Assembly: GCA_945888065.1 (NCBI GenBank)
Contig: CAMCZU010000001.1
Location: forward strand, 62,001-126,000
DNA from: Rickettsia typhi
GTDB taxonomy: Bacteria > Pseudomonadota > Alphaproteobacteria > WRAU01 > Hepatincolaceae
DNA: 64,000 nucleotides
Reading direction: 5' to 3'
The notes under the pieces were generated by a model. It did no database searches. It saw only the letters and a list, made by a program, of their open reading frames with translations, and had not been told where the DNA came from. Shown one piece after another: positions 1-10,163 of this stretch (position 1 is the stretch's first letter; the number at the start of each line of letters is the position of its first letter). The translations under genes were made by a program, and so were the position numbers.

Positions 1-126
1 TTGAGAGTTATTATATTGATTAGAGTTCATACTATTATAATTATTTAAACCACCAGTATTAGAAGCAAAAGAACTTTTATTTTGGTTATAATTACTATTA
101 GTTTTAAATCTGCTATTATATGCCAT
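1..126 (-). CDS. Partial CDS (N-terminus only), Asn/Ser-rich protein MAYNSRFKTNSNYNQNKSSFASNTGG...
   Basis: Open minus frame from ATG (124-126) running off the window start; no recognised domain. Confidence 0.5.
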   Translation of the reverse strand, partial: MAYNSRFKTNSNYNQNKSSFASNTGGLNNYNSMNSNQYNNSQ

Positions 127-198
127 AATACTACACTTTACTTGTTAAGTTAAAAATTATATTCACTTCAACTGATATATAGGTTAAAATATATTTGT

Positions 199-846
199 AT
201 GCAACTTTACCTACACTACATTATAGATTATAAGAGACATAAAATGATAAATCAACTAAAAAATACAAGTTATTTCTCTGAATTATCTTTTTTAAAAATT
301 AATTATAATACAAAAATTGGTATTTTTGGAGGATCATTTAATCCGCCTCATATGGGTCATTTGTATATTGCTAACACTGCAATTAAAAAGCTTAATCTAG
401 ATTTTATTATTTTTATGATCACCCCTCAAAATCCAAATAAAAAAAATATTGACACCTATTCCTTAAATGAAAGAATAAATTTATCCAAAAAATTATGCAA
501 CAACAATCCTAAAATTAAAATTATAAGCATTGAAAAATCTCTACATCTGCATTATACTTACCTAAGTATGTTATTCATAAATAAATTTGTTAGTAATAAA
601 ACACAATTATTTTGGATAATGGGAGAAGATAATTTAACTAATTTTCATTTATTTAAATATTGGAAAAATATTGCAACTAGCTTTAATATTGCTGTATTTT
701 CTAGAAATAAACATTCTATAAAATCTTTATATTCAAAAGCTTCTATTTTTTTAAAATATCAAAAAATAAATAAATTAAAATTTTTTTTAATACCTAAAAA
801 TGATTTATCTTCTACTAAAATTAGAAATAAAATAAAGGAATCATAA
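199..846 (+). CDS. nadD: Nicotinate-nucleotide adenylyltransferase
   Basis: GIFGGSFNPPHMGHL nucleotidyltransferase motif; followed by rsfS and rlmH. Confidence 0.92.
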   Translation: MQLYLHYIIDYKRHKMINQLKNTSYFSELSFLKINYNTKIGIFGGSFNPPHMGHLYIANTAIKKLNLDFIIFMITPQNPNKKNIDTYSLNERINLSKKLCNNNPKIKIISIEKSLHLHYTYLSMLFINKFVSNKTQLFWIMGEDNLTNFHLFKYWKNIATSFNIAVFSRNKHSIKSLYSKASIFLKYQKINKLKFFLIPKNDLSSTKIRNKIKES

Positions 847-1185
847 TTGAATAACTCTGAAAAGTTAAAAGAATTAATTTTACAAACAATTGATGATCAA
901 AAGGGTCAAGATGTATTGTGTATACCTTTGCAATCAAAAAGCGATATTGCAGACTATATTATAATATCTAGTGGAACCTCTTCTAAGCATATTTTTAGTA
1001 TTAAAGAAAAAATTTATGAAAATATAAAAAAATCTGGATATAAAAAAATTTCTATAGAAGGAGAAGATGGTCTAAATTGGATTGTAATTGATTTAGAAGA
1101 TATTATAATTCATTTGTTTAAACCTGAAGTGCGTGATTATTATAATCTTGAAAAAATTTGGAATTATGAAACAAATAAATTATAA
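847..1185 (+). CDS. rsfS: Ribosomal silencing factor RsfS
   Basis: ADYIIISSGTSSKHI...GLNWIVIDLEDIIIHLF; TTG start abutting nadD. Confidence 0.92.
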   Translation: MNNSEKLKELILQTIDDQKGQDVLCIPLQSKSDIADYIIISSGTSSKHIFSIKEKIYENIKKSGYKKISIEGEDGLNWIVIDLEDIIIHLFKPEVRDYYNLEKIWNYETNKL

Positions 1186-1188
1186 CAA

Positions 1189-1638
1189 ATGAAAATAAAT
1201 TTAATTTGTGCATCAAAAATTAAACAAAACTCTCCTCTTTTAGCAATATTTAATGATTATTACAAACGAATTACTTCATTTAAAATATCTTTATTTGAAA
1301 TTGATGATAAAAACTTTTCTCAATTAGATACAAATAAAGCCCTTTTCTCTTTTGTTAAAGAATCATCTTTTACAATATTACTAGATGAGCAAGGAAAATT
1401 AGTTAGTTCACAAGACTTATGCAATATTTTTTATAAATTTCCACATCAAAATATATCAGTAATAAATATTTTAATTGGCGGAGCAGATGGATTTTTAACA
1501 GAATATAAAAAAAAAGCAGATATGATGCTTTCTTTAAGCAAATTAACATTTCCACATCAACTTGCAAGGATAATATTAATAGAACAACTATATAGAATAC
1601 AAACTATTAATCAGGGTCATCCATATCATAGGGAATAA
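1189..1638 (+). CDS. rlmH: 23S rRNA (pseudouridine1915-N3)-methyltransferase RlmH
   Basis: LIGGADGF...LSLSKLTFPHQLARIILIEQLYRIQTINQGHPYHRE C-terminal signature. Confidence 0.93.
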   Translation: MKINLICASKIKQNSPLLAIFNDYYKRITSFKISLFEIDDKNFSQLDTNKALFSFVKESSFTILLDEQGKLVSSQDLCNIFYKFPHQNISVINILIGGADGFLTEYKKKADMMLSLSKLTFPHQLARIILIEQLYRIQTINQGHPYHRE

Positions 1639-1655
1639 TTTATTACTTATTTTTA

Positions 1656-3017
1656 TTATATTGGTAAAATAATGTTTATTTCTAAGCCTCCTAAGTGCTT
1701 TGATTTATTTAAAAAAATATTACCGCCATTTTTTACAACAATATCTTTTACAATATATAACCCTAGCCCTACACTACTATTATTTGATGTTCTTGCTTCA
1801 TTTATTCTAAAAAATGGTTTAAAAACATTTGCATAATCTTTTTCATCTATGCCAATACCATCGTCACTAATTTGAATAGATATAGAATTATAACCTATAT
1901 TTTTTACTATAATTTCAATGTTTTTAGCATATTGCATAGCATTAACAATTAAATTATCAATAGCTCTTTTAAATAAAACTTCATTAATTTCAATATGTTT
2001 TGTAATATTTTCATTTTTAAAAGTAATATTTATTTTAGATGTGTAATAAGAAATACACTCAAGAAAAAATTTTTTTATATTGAGCTTTGATTTTACATTT
2101 TCTGCATAATCTGATTTTGTAAAAATTAAATATGATTTAATCATTTCAATCATATTATTAATTTCTTTTTTTATATCACTATTTTCATCAAAATTAGTAT
2201 ATAAATCTAACATTAGATTAATTTTTGTTAATGATGTTTTTAAATCGTGAGATACCGAAGATAACATTAAGCTACGTTGTTCTAAAAAATTTTCAATTTG
2301 TCCTTTCATTTCATTAAAAGCTATGGTTGCCTGACGAATTTCTATAGATCCACTTGGTATTAAATAAGAAACTTTTTCTCCTTTCCCAAATTTTTTAGTA
2401 GCTTTAGCTAATTTAATTAGAGGTCTAATTTGTAATCTAAAAAATTGAGCAACAATAAGAATTGCTAAAAAATAAAAAACAATCATTAAAATTACTAAAA
2501 TATCTAAAGATTTTATAAAAAATAATTCTTTTTCTAAATAAAAAGATAAATATGCATCATATTTGATATGTATTAATAATTTTAAAATTTTATATTTATC
2601 ATCATATTCATAAATATAAATAGGGTTAGAGATTAAGCTTTGTAAATTTTGTTTTAATAAAGACTCAATATCAGTAATTTTTTTATTATATTGTGTGGGG
2701 ATATCTTTTAATAAAACTAAACTAGGCTGTATGCCTTTATAACCCTTCCAATCATCAATTAAAATACTTAAATCTTCTATTGTGTCTGTTTTGTTTGCCA
2801 AATAAACTATGTGTGCAATATTAATAACAACATTAGATATAAGACTATTTTTAATTTTACGCCATTGATTGTCATAAAACAATACCACCACAAGGGTTTG
2901 AATAAATAATAAAATAAAACCTATAATAATTAAGCTTCGTAAAAAAAATGTTTGTGGGACAATTTTTTTAAATATAAACACTAATTTTAAAAAATTACCC
3001 CTATAGTTTTTTTTCAT
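1656..3017 (-). CDS. Sensor histidine kinase (EnvZ/PetR-type, HAMP + HisKA + HATPase)
   Basis: Two TM segments, HAMP-like region, SVSHDLKTSLTKI H-box, GLGLYIVKDIV G-box; adjacent response regulator. Confidence 0.88.
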   Translation of the reverse strand: MKKNYRGNFLKLVFIFKKIVPQTFFLRSLIIIGFILLFIQTLVVVLFYDNQWRKIKNSLISNVVINIAHIVYLANKTDTIEDLSILIDDWKGYKGIQPSLVLLKDIPTQYNKKITDIESLLKQNLQSLISNPIYIYEYDDKYKILKLLIHIKYDAYLSFYLEKELFFIKSLDILVILMIVFYFLAILIVAQFFRLQIRPLIKLAKATKKFGKGEKVSYLIPSGSIEIRQATIAFNEMKGQIENFLEQRSLMLSSVSHDLKTSLTKINLMLDLYTNFDENSDIKKEINNMIEMIKSYLIFTKSDYAENVKSKLNIKKFFLECISYYTSKINITFKNENITKHIEINEVLFKRAIDNLIVNAMQYAKNIEIIVKNIGYNSISIQISDDGIGIDEKDYANVFKPFFRINEARTSNNSSVGLGLYIVKDIVVKNGGNIFLNKSKHLGGLEINIILPI

Positions 3018-3021
3018 CTAT

Positions 3022-3708
3022 CTACCTTCTGGTTAACACAAAACCCTTATTTCTAATAGTTTTTATATATTTTGGATTATGAATATCTTTTTCAATTTTT
3101 TTTCTTAATCTCATAATTGATACATTCAAAGAATTAAGATTACTTTGAGTAATAGGTTTACTTAACCCCTTCAAAATGAATTCTTTAGTTAAAATTTCAT
3201 TTATATTATTAACAAAAATCATCAATATTTGAACTTCTTGATCTGATAGCATTATTTCTTTATCTTTAATTTTTAAAGATAAATTTTTAATATCAAACAT
3301 TAGCTCTCCTATTTGGATATGGCTAGAATTACCATATATAAAATCTATATCTTTTTTTATTAAATTGTTTACTCTTAATAATAATTCTTTAGAATTAAAT
3401 GGTTTAGACAAATAATCATCACTAGCATACTCAAGTGCTGTTAATTTGTTATTTATGTCATCTATAGCTGTTAACATAATTGAAGGAATAATAATATTGT
3501 TTAGCTTTAAATTTTTTAAAAAATCAATTCCATTTTGCTTTGGCATCATATAATCAACCAATAAACAATCTATAGCAATATAATTTATAATAGTGTTAGC
3601 TTCATCAATATCTGTAGCATAAAAGGATATAAAATTATTTTCACTAAACAATTGATATAATAAGCTACATATAGTGCTATCATCATCTACTATTAAAATT
3701 TGCTTCAT
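3022..3708 (-). CDS. OmpR-family response regulator
   Basis: Receiver domain (ILIVDDDS, LLVDYMMP, LSKPF) and winged-helix C-terminus (SIMRLRKKI...IRNKGFVL). Confidence 0.9.
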   Translation of the reverse strand: MKQILIVDDDSTICSLLYQLFSENNFISFYATDIDEANTIINYIAIDCLLVDYMMPKQNGIDFLKNLKLNNIIIPSIMLTAIDDINNKLTALEYASDDYLSKPFNSKELLLRVNNLIKKDIDFIYGNSSHIQIGELMFDIKNLSLKIKDKEIMLSDQEVQILMIFVNNINEILTKEFILKGLSKPITQSNLNSLNVSIMRLRKKIEKDIHNPKYIKTIRNKGFVLTRR

Positions 3709-3722
3709 TAATTTAATTCTAA

Positions 3723-4508
3723 TTAATTGTCTTGATACAACTCAATATTATTTATTACATAATTAAATGCTTCATCTATAGAATCTGTAATAATAAATAA
3801 ATCCATATCAGATTTTTTTATTAACCCGTATTTAATTAAGGTATCAAAATTTAACAAATTGTTAAAAAATTCAGTTCCAAACAACACAACTGGAATTCTT
3901 TTTTTCATTTTATGAGTTTGTAGCAATGTTAAATTTTCAAACATTTCATCAATCGTGCCAAACCCACCAGGAAAAACAACCAATGCCTTAGCTAAATAAG
4001 AAAACCAAAATTTACGTAAAAAAAAGTAATTAAAATTAAAAATCAAATCTTTTGTAATGTAAGGATTAGCATCTTGCTCAAAAGGTAGCACAATATTAAA
4101 GCCTAAATTTTTTTCTTCTGCTTCAAATGCTCCTAAATTAGTTGCTTCCATAATTCCACCACCTCCACCACTACACATATAACATTTTTTATGTGATGGT
4201 AAAGTTTTACTCCATAATGCAAACTTATATGACAACTTCCTTGATAGCTCATAATATTGAGAAATTTCTACTTGATCTTTATAATAAGATAAATCTTTAT
4301 TCTCTAACTTTGCTTTTTCTAAGCTTTCTTTAGCTACATCTAAAGGCAATATCCTTGCAGAACCAAAATGAACGATAATGTTTTTAATATTATGTTTATC
4401 AATTTTAGACTTTGTTTCTAAAAACTCTAATAATATTTTAGCAGATCTTCCATCTGAACTATTAATAAAATTAACATCATTCATTATTTTATCAAATTCT
4501 ATACTCAC
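3723..4508 (-). CDS. LOG family protein (TIGR00730-like, cytokinin-activating/nucleotide phosphoribohydrolase fold)
   Basis: MCSGGGGGIMEATNLGA and VFPGGFGTIDEMFE motifs. Confidence 0.85.
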   Translation of the reverse strand: MSIEFDKIMNDVNFINSSDGRSAKILLEFLETKSKIDKHNIKNIIVHFGSARILPLDVAKESLEKAKLENKDLSYYKDQVEISQYYELSRKLSYKFALWSKTLPSHKKCYMCSGGGGGIMEATNLGAFEAEEKNLGFNIVLPFEQDANPYITKDLIFNFNYFFLRKFWFSYLAKALVVFPGGFGTIDEMFENLTLLQTHKMKKRIPVVLFGTEFFNNLLNFDTLIKYGLIKKSDMDLFIITDSIDEAFNYVINNIELYQDN

Positions 4509-4531
4509 CTAATATAATATCCTTTAAGTTT

Positions 4532-5098
4532 TTATTCATCACTTACAATATCTTTATAAACTTTTATTATATAATCTAAACCACTAATAAAAGAAATAAT
4601 CATAGATACATAAGTTAATACTATTCCCGTATACTCAATACAAATTAAGAAAATATTTTCTTGACCACCTAAAATTAAAAAACCTAAACAAATCATTTGA
4701 ATAGTTGTTTTATACTTTCCCAATTTACTTACATGTATAACAATTTTTTTTACAGCTAAGCCTTCTCTAATTCCAGAAATAACAAGTTCTCTAACTAAAA
4801 TAACCATTATAGGAATTACAATATAAGGAGCATAAGAAATATTTTTTACTAACAAGACAATAAAAACAACTAAAATTAAAGATTTATCAGCAATTGGGTC
4901 AAAAACTCTTCCAAAAGTTGTATTTATATTGTATTTTCTAGCCAAATAACCATCAAAAAAATCTGTAATACTAGCATAAATAAACAAAGCTAAAAATATT
5001 ATGCGATATTCTAAAGAATCATCAAATAAAAACAAACTAAACAAAGGAACAACAGCTAACCTTGTTAATGTTAAAATATTTGGTATTTTTGAATTCAT
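4532..5098 (-). CDS. pgsA: CDP-diacylglycerol--glycerol-3-phosphate 3-phosphatidyltransferase
   Basis: IPNILTLTRL start and D-G-x2-A-R CDP-alcohol phosphatidyltransferase motif (TDFFDGYLARKYN...FDPIADK). Confidence 0.93.
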   Translation of the reverse strand: MNSKIPNILTLTRLAVVPLFSLFLFDDSLEYRIIFLALFIYASITDFFDGYLARKYNINTTFGRVFDPIADKSLILVVFIVLLVKNISYAPYIVIPIMVILVRELVISGIREGLAVKKIVIHVSKLGKYKTTIQMICLGFLILGGQENIFLICIEYTGIVLTYVSMIISFISGLDYIIKVYKDIVSDE

Positions 5099-5156
5099 AA
5101 TTAAAAAAGCCTCTATAAAAATAAAATTAATATATATTCTAAATTAGAATACCATA

Positions 5157-7007
5157 TTAATGAAACCAGTTAAATATTTTTATTGCAACTGCATTGTTTA
5201 TATTTGGAACTTTTAATAAGTCTTTTATAGATGCTTTTTTAATATTATCTAAAGATCCAAAATAATTTAACAAATCTTTTTTTCTTTTTAAACCAATTTG
5301 AGGAATATCATCTAGCTCTGACTTAACTAAGTTGGTAGAAATTCGTTTTTTTAAAGATTGAATAGCAAATCTATGTGCTTCATTTCTTAACATTTGAATA
5401 AAATGTAAATCAGAAGAATATTTATCTAGATTAATTTGACTATTATCTATTAAAATTAATTTTTCTTCCCCTGCATTACGCTTAGCACCTTTTGCTACTC
5501 CTACCATTGGAATATTTAGCTTTAAATCACACATCACTTTATATGCAACCTGAAGCTGACCTACCCCACCATCTATTAAAATTAAATCTGGTTGAATATC
5601 TTTATTTTCAACAATTTTAGATAATCTTCTTGTGAAAACTTCTTTTAAAATACCATAATCATCATTTCCCATAATATTTTTATTTTTAAGATGAAAAATT
5701 CTATAGTTTTCTTTTGCAAAACCACTATGTGTTGCTGACACCATTACACCTAATGAAAGAGTTCCGTATAAATGTGAGTTATCGTATATTTCAATAACAT
5801 TAATTGGATTACTTAATTTAAAAAGTGTTTGTAATTGATCAAAATTGTGTTTCCATTTAGATTGCTTTAAATGCTTTTTTTCTAAAGATTCTCTACCATT
5901 TCTTATTACAATATCCATAATATTTTTATCTATAGGAGTATTTGGATTTTTTATTGTAATTTTTTTATTATTTGCTTTTTTTAAAACATTTTCAAGAAGT
6001 TTAAAATCTAAAGAATTAGATTTATTTATATTATAATTAATATAAACGCTTTGTGGGCAATCTCTGTGGGTATAAAAATGTAATAAAAATTTTTGCCACA
6101 CGTTGTTTATATCTTCATCTATTTTTTCTTCAAAAGCTACATCTAAAGCACCATAATGTCGTCCGTTTCTAAATAAAAAAATTTGTCCCAAATACTGATT
6201 GCTATTTTTAACAAGTGCAATAAAATCTGCATTTTGATTTTTATCTAATAAAATAGATTGCTTATTTGTTAATTCATTTAAATTTTTTATTCTGTCTCTA
6301 ATTACAATTGCTTGTTCGTAATTTTGATTTTTTTTCAAAAATTCAAGTTGTATACTTAATTGCTTTTTTAGCTCTTGATTATCACCTTTTAAAAATTTTA
6401 CTAATTGATTTATAGAATCTTTATAATCAAAGTCATTAATTTTATTAACACACGGAGCAGAACATCTTTTAATTTGATACAAAATACAAGCTCTTTGCCT
6501 GTGAGAAAAAACATTATCAGAACAAGATCGTATTTTAAACAAACTTTGTGCAATTTTAATATTATCATCAACAACCTCAGAGGAAGCAAAAGGTCCAAAA
6601 ACCCCATCAATAGCTGTAGATGTTTTGCTTCTAAATTTAAAAATCCTAGGATACTTATGATCTAAACTAAGCTTAATAAATGGGAATGTTTTATCATCTT
6701 TTAATAAAATATTATATTTAGGTTGAAACTGCTTAATTAAATCAGATTCTAAAAGTAAAGCATCTTGTTCTGAACTAGTAATAATCCATTCTATAAAATG
6801 AATTTGTGATACCATATGCTCTATTCTTGGTGTTAAATTTGAATTTGCATATGATAAAACTCTATTTTTTAAATTTTTTGCTTTCCCAATATAAATTATT
6901 TTATTTTTAATATCAATCATTTTATAAATACCACTATTAGTTGGTATTTGTGAAGACAAAAATTTTATTAACTCTTTACCTATAAAATTATTTTTTTTTA
7001 TTGACAT
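5157..7007 (-). CDS. uvrC: Excinuclease ABC subunit C
   Basis: GIY-YIG domain (SGIYKMIDIKNKIIYIGKAKNLKNRV), UVR motif, RNase H-like domain (DNSHL, LILIDGG), HhH C-terminus. Confidence 0.96.
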   Translation of the reverse strand: MSIKKNNFIGKELIKFLSSQIPTNSGIYKMIDIKNKIIYIGKAKNLKNRVLSYANSNLTPRIEHMVSQIHFIEWIITSSEQDALLLESDLIKQFQPKYNILLKDDKTFPFIKLSLDHKYPRIFKFRSKTSTAIDGVFGPFASSEVVDDNIKIAQSLFKIRSCSDNVFSHRQRACILYQIKRCSAPCVNKINDFDYKDSINQLVKFLKGDNQELKKQLSIQLEFLKKNQNYEQAIVIRDRIKNLNELTNKQSILLDKNQNADFIALVKNSNQYLGQIFLFRNGRHYGALDVAFEEKIDEDINNVWQKFLLHFYTHRDCPQSVYINYNINKSNSLDFKLLENVLKKANNKKITIKNPNTPIDKNIMDIVIRNGRESLEKKHLKQSKWKHNFDQLQTLFKLSNPINVIEIYDNSHLYGTLSLGVMVSATHSGFAKENYRIFHLKNKNIMGNDDYGILKEVFTRRLSKIVENKDIQPDLILIDGGVGQLQVAYKVMCDLKLNIPMVGVAKGAKRNAGEEKLILIDNSQINLDKYSSDLHFIQMLRNEAHRFAIQSLKKRISTNLVKSELDDIPQIGLKRKKDLLNYFGSLDNIKKASIKDLLKVPNINNAVAIKIFNWFH

Positions 7008-7361
7008 TGATTTGCTTAATTCTTATTAAACTTTGTAAGTTATCACTACCATTTATACTATAGCAGAAAAAATTAAAAAAATTATTTTATCTTAACACTC
7101 AAGCTAAATTTGTTGCGAATCAAAATAGTTAATTTTTTATCCACAAAAATGTGGATAACTTTGTGGATAAAAATTTTAATATATAATTAACAAGATTATA
7201 TATTAAAAACTTATAATAATTATACAATACTTTAAAAGCAACATATATAAAGGCTTTTAGATATTATTACAAGATTTGTTTACAATTGTTCATATAAAAA
7301 ATCAACACTTAAAAGCATTGTGTATAACTTATATAAAAAATATCAATTATGTTAATTTTTG
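7008..7361. promoter_or_regulatory. Candidate replication origin or DnaA-binding region: three perfect DnaA boxes, one variant box and one CtrA-like site
   Basis: TTATCCACA at 7137-7145 (+), 7150-7158 (-) and 7162-7170 (-); variant TTATACACA at 7319-7327 (-); TTAA-N7-TTAA at 7176-7190; large non-coding AT-rich gap. Confidence 0.55.
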
Positions 7362-7829
7362 TTAATAATTAGTTAAAAATTTATTCATAATACCATAATT
7401 TATAATGCTACTATAAATTTCTTTTTTAAAAGCTACTGCTAAATTTTCTACCTCTAAATAATTAATCCATTTCCAATCATCAAATTCTGGTCTAGCTTCA
7501 AAATTAATATTAATATCTGTATCTGCACCTAAAAATTTTAAAAAAAACCATTTTTGTTCTTGACCAACAAATTTACCACTCCATAAAGTTTTTGCAACAT
7601 CAATTGGTAAATCATATTTTAAAAGTGGAGTGCTTCCTAAAATTTGAAACTGATTTATACCTACCTCTTCTTTCATTTCTCTTGCAATAGCATCTTCATA
7701 TGTTTCACCAAACTCAGTTCCACCTTGTGGCATTTGCCACTCGTATTGAGTATTTTTTCTTTTACCTACAAAAATCAATCCTTTTTTATTAATTAAAACA
7801 CCGCCTACACCTGACCTATATTTTGTCAT
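7362..7829 (-). CDS. rppH: RNA pyrophosphohydrolase (Nudix)
   Basis: Nudix box GGTEFGETYEDAIAREMKEEVG; YRSGVGGVLIN N-terminus. Confidence 0.93.
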   Translation of the reverse strand: MTKYRSGVGGVLINKKGLIFVGKRKNTQYEWQMPQGGTEFGETYEDAIAREMKEEVGINQFQILGSTPLLKYDLPIDVAKTLWSGKFVGQEQKWFFLKFLGADTDININFEARPEFDDWKWINYLEVENLAVAFKKEIYSSIINYGIMNKFLTNY

Positions 7830-7836
7830 TTTTTTC

Positions 7837-9114
7837 CTATAAGTTAATTTTATATCTTTTTATAATTTTTAAAGCATATTGCAACTGATAATCAATATAA
7901 GAATTTTGACTATCATTTAAAATATCATACAAGGTATCATCTTCTAATTGTTGATATTTTTGTAAAGATTTTTTAGAGCATTTATTACATAATGTGCCAT
8001 TAGAGAATACATAAATATTTGGTTGAATACCATATTTATTAATAGATACTCCGCTTGGTATATAATATTCACCAGTAGTTAATTTAATTTCTTCACCTAT
8101 TTTGCTTAAAGGAATAATGCTTTGAATTAAGCCTTTTCCATAGCTTTTGTTTCCAACAATAATTGCACGATTATTATCTTTTAAGGCTCCTGCTACAATT
8201 TCAGCAGCAGATGCTGAATTTTTATTAATTAATACTACTATGGGCTTTCCTTTTAATTTATCTTTATGCTTTGCATAATAAATTTCTTTAGAATATTTAG
8301 ATTCAACAGATACTATAACACTATTTTTTGGTAAAAAATTATCTGCAACCATAATCCCTTGATCTAATAACCCGCCTGGATTATCTCTTAAATCTAAAAT
8401 TAAACCCTCTAGATTAGATTTTCTAGAAAAAGAATTTAATAGTTTTAACAACTCTTTGTTAGATCTTTCATTAAAAGAATTAATTTTAATGTATGCAATA
8501 TCATCATACATTTTTCCCATTACTACAATTGGTCTTATTTTTTCTCTTATTAGGTTTAAGCTATAAGACTTTTTACCCCTATATAAAATTAATTTAATTT
8601 TACTACCAACATTACCTTGCAACAACTTAGATATATATTTTATATCTAAGTTGGTTAGTTCAATATTATTAATACTTTTAATAATATCTCCAGCTAAAAT
8701 GCCACCCTTATATGCAGGGGTATCATACAAAACTCCAACTACCTCTGCTTCTTGAGATTCATTTTTTATAATTTGAATTCCAACACCACTAAATTCTCCC
8801 CGTGTAGTATTAATTAAAGATGCATTGTCTTCATTATTTAAATAAGATGAATATGGATCCAAGTTATCAAAAATACCTTTTACTGCATATCTAATTAAAG
8901 TGCTTATTGGAATATCATTATAATAATATTTTTGAACATTAAAAATAACTTCAGTAAACAAATTTATACTATCATAAATATTTTCTGGTGATTTGCTAAA
9001 ATTATTGTTTACAATAATTTTATCCTGATTATTTTTAGCTATAAAAGCTAATATAAATGGTATCAAAAATAATAAAAACCATATTTTAAATAATATTTTT
9101 TTTAATTTAATCAT
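7837..9114 (-). CDS. ctpA: S41 family C-terminal processing peptidase (PDZ domain)
   Basis: PDZ domain; LRDNPGGLLDQG; NKNSASAAEIVAGALKDNNRA; SYGKGLIQ (Ser/Lys dyad present). Confidence 0.92.
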   Translation of the reverse strand: MIKLKKILFKIWFLLFLIPFILAFIAKNNQDKIIVNNNFSKSPENIYDSINLFTEVIFNVQKYYYNDIPISTLIRYAVKGIFDNLDPYSSYLNNEDNASLINTTRGEFSGVGIQIIKNESQEAEVVGVLYDTPAYKGGILAGDIIKSINNIELTNLDIKYISKLLQGNVGSKIKLILYRGKKSYSLNLIREKIRPIVVMGKMYDDIAYIKINSFNERSNKELLKLLNSFSRKSNLEGLILDLRDNPGGLLDQGIMVADNFLPKNSVIVSVESKYSKEIYYAKHKDKLKGKPIVVLINKNSASAAEIVAGALKDNNRAIIVGNKSYGKGLIQSIIPLSKIGEEIKLTTGEYYIPSGVSINKYGIQPNIYVFSNGTLCNKCSKKSLQKYQQLEDDTLYDILNDSQNSYIDYQLQYALKIIKRYKINL

Positions 9115-10163
9115 TTTATAACCTTTATTTGTTCTTTTTTACCTAACCACAAATTAGGGTTAATAGGCTGGTTGTTATGCTGAATCTCAAAATAAATTGG
9201 TAACAATTTAGGATTAGAAATAGCAATTGTTTCGTGAGTTTTTACCAATTGAGTTGGCTTAACAAAACTTTCAAATTTACCAGAAATAATCGTAAAATAT
9301 GAAGCAGAATGCTTAATAATTATTAAATTATCATAATTTGTAAAATTATCTACAAACAAAATTTCACCATCAAAAGGAGCTACTATTTGTGAATGGGGAT
9401 TAGCTAATAGTGTGATGCCATTGTAATAAATAGATTGGCTTTTATTTTTATGAAAATCGCTATATAAATATCCAGATACAGGTAGCACAAAATTACCTTT
9501 GTTTTTTATAAATAAACTATCTTCTTTGCTCCAAGATGGTAATTTATAAGATTTATTTAAATAAATCATTAAATTAAATAAGTCATCACTTTTAGAAATA
9601 AAAGATTTATTTTGATTTATCACCTCTTGAATATCTTGATCAAAGCTTTTTTTATCAACTAGCATACTTTTTAATTTTTTTAAATTAATACTTATTGCAT
9701 TATTTATCTTAATAATTTGTTTTTCTATTTTTGCTAACTCATCAGAATTTTGTTTAATAACATACAAATGCTCATATACTTCATTCATTTGCATTTGAAT
9801 ATAAGAGCTATAGTAATTTAACAATGCATAAGATATAGCAATATCATCATAAGATTTTTTACTTAATAACAAATTTTCAAAAGGAATACTGCTAAGTTTA
9901 TATAGTGATACTATAGCTTCAGATATATTATTTTTATATACAAATAATTTTTTGTTATTATATATTCTTTTTACTTCTAAGGATTGCTTATATTGCTGTA
10001 AATTATCTAATGCAATCTCATTATCTCTAATTTGTTTAGATAAATCTATAATTTCATTTTGAAGATTAATAAACTTAGCATTTAAACAACTAACAATTAA
10101 AAATAAAAAAACAATTATATCAATAACAAAAATTGTTTTATTTTTTAAGCAATGAACACCCAT
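9111..10163 (-). CDS. envC: Murein hydrolase activator EnvC-like, coiled coil + LytM/M23 domain
   Basis: Coiled-coil N-terminus, degenerate M23 region (GITLLANPHSQIVAPFDGEILFVDNFTNY); located between gpmI and ctpA as in alphaproteobacteria. Confidence 0.8.
   Translation of the reverse strand: MGVHCLKNKTIFVIDIIVFLFLIVSCLNAKFINLQNEIIDLSKQIRDNEIALDNLQQYKQSLEVKRIYNNKKLFVYKNNISEAIVSLYKLSSIPFENLLLSKKSYDDIAISYALLNYYSSYIQMQMNEVYEHLYVIKQNSDELAKIEKQIIKINNAISINLKKLKSMLVDKKSFDQDIQEVINQNKSFISKSDDLFNLMIYLNKSYKLPSWSKEDSLFIKNKGNFVLPVSGYLYSDFHKNKSQSIYYNGITLLANPHSQIVAPFDGEILFVDNFTNYDNLIIIKHSASYFTIISGKFESFVKPTQLVKTHETIAISNPKLLPIYFEIQHNNQPINPNLWLGKKEQIKVIK

Noticed and set aside
5845-6665. ORFs 5845..6036(+), 6405..6665(+) and 6410..6610(-) inside uvrC
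   Set aside because: Overlap the well-supported uvrC coding frame; no motifs; expected spurious frames.
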